This document shows positions 60,666 through 64,000 of a stretch of 64,000 bases of DNA, one piece after another. How positions within the stretch are numbered: the stretch's first letter is position 1; the number at the start of each line of letters is the position of its first letter. Source of the stretch: an uncultured Corynebacterium sp. (GTDB lineage: Bacteria; Actinomycetota; Actinomycetes; Mycobacteriales; Mycobacteriaceae); the NCBI RefSeq assembly GCF_946221105.1, contig NZ_CAMICL010000005.1, forward strand, positions 1 to 64,000. The letters are read 5' to 3'. The translations under genes and the position numbers were made by a program. The notes beneath the pieces were generated by a model. The model was not told the DNA's origin and searched no databases. It saw nothing but the letters and a program-made list of their open reading frames with translations.

Positions 60666-63600
60666 ATGTCTCAGGCCGAAAATCCGCTCCTCCGCAGCCA
60701 CCTCGCCCCGCCAGAGCGAACGCTTATCGACATCCTCACGGCCACCGCCGCCGAGTACCCGGATGCCGCCGCGATCGACGACGGCGGCGCCAACTCCGCC
60801 AGCGACGGCGTGCTCACCTACGCCGAACTCGTCGACGAAATCGAGCGCCGCGCCACGGAGATGCGCAAGATGGGCGTGCCTGATGGGGGTCGCGTGGGGG
60901 TGCGGATGACGTCGGGAAGCAGGGAGCTCTACCTTGCAATCCTGTCCACGATGCGCGCCGGCTGCGCGTACGTGCCGGTGGACGCGGACGACCCGGACGA
61001 GCGCGCGGAGACCGTTTTCGGTGAAGCGGACGTTGACGCGATCTGGACCGACGACGGCCTGCGGGTGCTCAAGCCTGCGCAACCGGCCCCGTTGGGCGAG
61101 GTCACTCCGGACCACGACTGCTGGATCATCTTCACCTCCGGCTCCACAGGTAAGCCGAAGGGTGTGGCGGTGACGCACCGCTCTGCGGCCGCGTTCGTGG
61201 ATGCGGAGGCGCGCCTGTTCTGCCAGGACAACCCGCTCGGCCCGGACGACCGCGTATTGGCCGGCCTGTCCGTGGCCTTCGACGCGTCCTGCGAGGAGAT
61301 GTGGCTGGCCTGGGGCCACGGCGCGTGCCTGGTGCCGGCGCCCCGCGCGCTGGTTCGCTCCGGCCAGGACTTGGGCCCGTGGCTGATTCGCCGCGACATC
61401 ACCGTCGTGTCCACCGTGCCAACGCTGGCCGGACTGTGGCCGAAGGAGGCGCTGGACAACATCCGCCTACTCATCGTGGGCGGCGAGGCATGCTCGCAGG
61501 AGCTGACCGACCGCCTGGCGGAGGGCCGCGAAATGTGGAACACCTACGGCCCCACCGAGGCGACCGTGGTGGCCAGCGCGAAGCAGCTGTTCCCGGGCGA
61601 GGCCGTGACCATCGGTTGGCCGCTCGACGGCTGGGATTTGGCAGTGGCCGACGACGGCGAGCTGATCATCGGCGGCGTGGGCCTGGCCCGCTACCTGGAT
61701 CCGGAGAAGGACACCGAGAAGTACGCCCCGATGGGCGATTGGGAGCGCGCCTACCGCACCGGGGACCACGTCAAACTCACCGATAACGGCCTGGCGTTTA
61801 TCGGCCGCGCCGACGACCAGGTCAAGATCGGCGGGCGCCGCATTGAGCTGGGCGAGGTCGAGGCCAACGTCGCTGCCCTCGACGGCGTGTACAACTCGGC
61901 CGTCGCGGTACAGGAGCTGCCGTCGGGCGACAAGGTGCTGGTGGGTTACGTCTCCCCCAACGAGGGCACCGAGCTGGACGTGCCGCACATGCGCGAGCGC
62001 CTCGCAGAACTTATGCCGGCGGCGCTGGTGCCGCGCCTGCACGTCATGGACGAGCTGCCCATCCGCACCTCCGGCAAGGTGGACAAGAAGGCATTGCCGT
62101 GGCCGCTGCCCGCCAGCGTGGACGCGGTTGGCTTGAGCGAGACCGAGACGTGGGTGGCGGAGCAGTGGGTTGTGGTCCTCGGCCTGGACGTGCCGGGCCG
62201 CGACGCGGACTTCTTCGAGCTCGGCGGCTCCTCGCTTGCGGCCGCCGCGCTGATCACGCGCCTGCGCGAGCGTGTGCCCACAATCGCGGTGCGCGACCTC
62301 TACGACCACCCCAGGTTGGAAACGCTTGCCTCGCTTATCGACGAGCTCGCGCTGTCCAACCGCACCGCCAAGCGCGAACGCGAGGTAGAGCCGGTCGGCG
62401 CCGGCACCCGCGTGGCGCAGACTTTGGCGCTGATCCCAGTGATGACGTTGAAGGCCGCTACGGCCGTGACGTGGGTGGCTATCGCGGCGAACCTGCTGGG
62501 CTTGACCGAGCTGAGCTGGTCCTGGCTGGCCGCCGCGTTCGTGGTGCTGTGCACCCCGTTCGGGCGCATCCCCATCGGCGCGCTGGGCGCCCGCATCATC
62601 CGCGGCCGCATCAAGCCCGGCGTGTACAAGCGCGGCGGCGCGCAGCACGTGCGGCTATGGGCGGCCGAGCGCTGGCTGGCGGCCTCCGGCGCGCTGAATA
62701 TCTCCAGCGCCAACGCCGCGAAGATCACCGCCCGCATGCTGGGCGCGAAGATCGGCAAGGGCGTGGACATGCACGCCTTTGCACCGGTGACGGGCCTGCT
62801 TTCCATCGGCGAGGGCTCCGCCATCGAGCCGGAGGTGGACCTGTCGGGTGTGTGGCTCGACGGCGACGAGCTGCACGTCGGCGAGGTGCGCATCGGTGCG
62901 GAGGCCCGCGTCGGCGCGCGCTCCACGCTCATGCCCGGCACTGAGATCCGCGACGGCGCGCACGTGGAGGCCGGATCCACCGTCACCGGCCGCAAGCCTG
63001 TGAAGAAGCGCTCGCGCTGGGCGGGCTCCCCCGCACGCAAGGTGGGCCGCTCCAAGCACCGCTTCCCCAACGAGCGCCCGCCGCGCCGCCCGCTGTGGGC
63101 GCTCGGCTACGGCCTGACGTCGCTGTTCCTCGCGCTGCTTCCGGCTGCGGCGGCTGTCGCTGGCGCCGCCGCGACGGTGGGGCTGGCGCACCTTACGCAC
63201 ACCTCGTCGGTGTGGGGCCTGCTCGTGTTCGCCCCGGTCGGCGGGCTGGTCTACATCGGTTGCGGTCTGGGGTTGACGTGGCTGGCCGTGAGGTTGACGT
63301 CGATAGGCGTAAAGCCCGGCGTGTTCCCGGTGCGCAGCATGCACGGCTGGGCGCTGTGGACCGTGACCAGGCTTATGGACGACGCCCGCACCCGCTACTT
63401 CCCTATCTACGCGGGCCTGGCCACCCCGGTGTGGCTGCGGTCGCTGGGCGCGCACATCGGCGAGCGCGCCGAGGTGTCCACCGCCGTGATGGTGCCGAAG
63501 CTGACCGAGGTGCGCGACGGGGCCTTCCTTGCCGACGACACCATGGTGGGCACCTACGAACTCGGCGACGGCTGGATCCGCACCGACCGCACCGTGGTGG

Positions 63601-64000
63601 GCAAACGCTCGTTTTTGGGCAACTCCGGCATGCTCGCGCCCGGCCGCAAGCTGGCCAAGCAGTCGCTGGTTGCAGTGCTGTCCGCGTCCCCGAAGAAGTC
63701 CAAGGCAGGCTCGAACTGGTGGGGCTCCCCGCCGGAGCGCATGCGTCGCGTCGAGGTGGAGGCCAGCGGCGAAGCGACCTACAAGCCGTCCGCGTCCCTG
63801 ATGCGCAAGCGCGGGTTGATTGAGACGCTGCGGCTTCTGGCTCCCATGACGCAGGCGGTGCTCGCCGCGGTGTTCGCCGCGGGCGTGGTGACGCTGCTTG
63901 AACACTTTGGCTTCTGGACGTACCTGCTCGGCGGCCTGGTGTGGATGGCCGTGGGCGTGCTCGCCGTACTGTCCGCCGTGGTGGCGAAGTGGGTGCTGGT
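60666..64000 (+). CDS. NRPS-like adenylation-PCP membrane protein (Pls/PosA type), 3' end outside window
   Basis: Over 1,100 residues are present without a stop before the window end. Domains in order: adenylation (about 20-500; A3 IFTSGSTGKPKG, A5 NTYGPTEATV, A7 YRTGDHVKL, A8 GRADDQVKIGGRRIELGEVE, A10 TSGKVDKKALP), a carrier protein with phosphopantetheine Ser in FFELGGSSLAAAAL, then membrane helices and a left-handed beta-helix acyltransferase-like region (IGAEARVGARSTLMPG). This matches the Pls/PosA terminal-domain family linked to poly-amino-acid or lipid-linked modification. Substrate not predictable here. The leaderless ATG follows TAGCCT. Confidence 0.85.
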   Translation, partial: MSQAENPLLRSHLAPPERTLIDILTATAAEYPDAAAIDDGGANSASDGVLTYAELVDEIERRATEMRKMGVPDGGRVGVRMTSGSRELYLAILSTMRAGCAYVPVDADDPDERAETVFGEADVDAIWTDDGLRVLKPAQPAPLGEVTPDHDCWIIFTSGSTGKPKGVAVTHRSAAAFVDAEARLFCQDNPLGPDDRVLAGLSVAFDASCEEMWLAWGHGACLVPAPRALVRSGQDLGPWLIRRDITVVSTVPTLAGLWPKEALDNIRLLIVGGEACSQELTDRLAEGREMWNTYGPTEATVVASAKQLFPGEAVTIGWPLDGWDLAVADDGELIIGGVGLARYLDPEKDTEKYAPMGDWERAYRTGDHVKLTDNGLAFIGRADDQVKIGGRRIELGEVEANVAALDGVYNSAVAVQELPSGDKVLVGYVSPNEGTELDVPHMRERLAELMPAALVPRLHVMDELPIRTSGKVDKKALPWPLPASVDAVGLSETETWVAEQWVVVLGLDVPGRDADFFELGGSSLAAAALITRLRERVPTIAVRDLYDHPRLETLASLIDELALSNRTAKREREVEPVGAGTRVAQTLALIPVMTLKAATAVTWVAIAANLLGLTELSWSWLAAAFVVLCTPFGRIPIGALGARIIRGRIKPGVYKRGGAQHVRLWAAERWLAASGALNISSANAAKITARMLGAKIGKGVDMHAFAPVTGLLSIGEGSAIEPEVDLSGVWLDGDELHVGEVRIGAEARVGARSTLMPGTEIRDGAHVEAGSTVTGRKPVKKRSRWAGSPARKVGRSKHRFPNERPPRRPLWALGYGLTSLFLALLPAAAAVAGAAATVGLAHLTHTSSVWGLLVFAPVGGLVYIGCGLGLTWLAVRLTSIGVKPGVFPVRSMHGWALWTVTRLMDDARTRYFPIYAGLATPVWLRSLGAHIGERAEVSTAVMVPKLTEVRDGAFLADDTMVGTYELGDGWIRTDRTVVGKRSFLGNSGMLAPGRKLAKQSLVAVLSASPKKSKAGSNWWGSPPERMRRVEVEASGEATYKPSASLMRKRGLIETLRLLAPMTQAVLAAVFAAGVVTLLEHFGFWTYLLGGLVWMAVGVLAVLSAVVAKWVL

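Overview
The window is a piece of a high-G+C actinobacterial chromosome, almost certainly a Corynebacterium. The grounds are conserved gene blocks (carD-ispD-ispF-cysS-rlmB; lpqE-radA; tilS-hpt-ftsH-folE-folP-folB-folK; purC-purB-purD next to a PhoP/PhoR-type two-component system), a ThrE exporter beside otsA/otsB, a PtsG-type glucose permease, DUF222/HNH genes and many leaderless genes. It holds about 62 protein genes and one tRNA; there is no rRNA, CRISPR array or recognisable insertion sequence. Three proteins shape the edges: a collagen-like surface protein cut by the left end, and an NRPS-like membrane protein cut by the right end.

Layout. 1-3317: collagen-like protein, then a zinc-type ABC importer (binding lipoprotein, ATPase, permease) behind a Zur-like operator. 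3318-9127: a DUF2334 protein, a DUF222/HNH gene with an SOS-like box, an S9 oligopeptidase, purC and a small lipoprotein. 9131-14325: purB, purD, a HIT protein and the PhoS/PhoR two-component pair. 14493-19604: tRNA-Thr, thrE, a lysine-tailed histone-like protein and the trehalose genes otsA and otsB with a META-type lipoprotein between them, then an esterase. 19579-27693 (minus): the carD-ispD-ispF-cysS-rlmB block, broken by a second HNH gene between ispD and ispF and by three paralogous secreted proteins between ispF and cysS.

27875-33381: lpqE, radA, an unidentified helical protein, a membrane-anchored protein, carbonic anhydrase and mutY. 33360-41876: a DUF4236 mini-protein, a secreted lipase, clpC, a CHY zinc-finger gene that apparently starts at CTG, ptsI and ptsG. 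41956-52732: lysS, a pseudokinase-like membrane protein, panC, three conserved hypothetical genes, folK-folB-folP-folE, ftsH and hpt. 52864-55812: a 52-codon gene, tilS, dacB and ppa. 55874-59609 (minus): a secreted matrixin-like protease, two secreted paralogs ending in the same EAETG sorting-signal-like tail, and a sortase. 59629-64000: rhodanese, MarR regulator, NRPS-like protein.

The most notable items are the sortase locus with its two shared EAETG tails; the three-gene family of secreted proteins wedged into the ispF-cysS block with a 21-bp-phased direct repeat in front; a dispersed 10-mer GC[CT]TATCGAC present at least 18 times; and divergent leaderless gene pairs whose -10 hexamers overlap on opposite strands.
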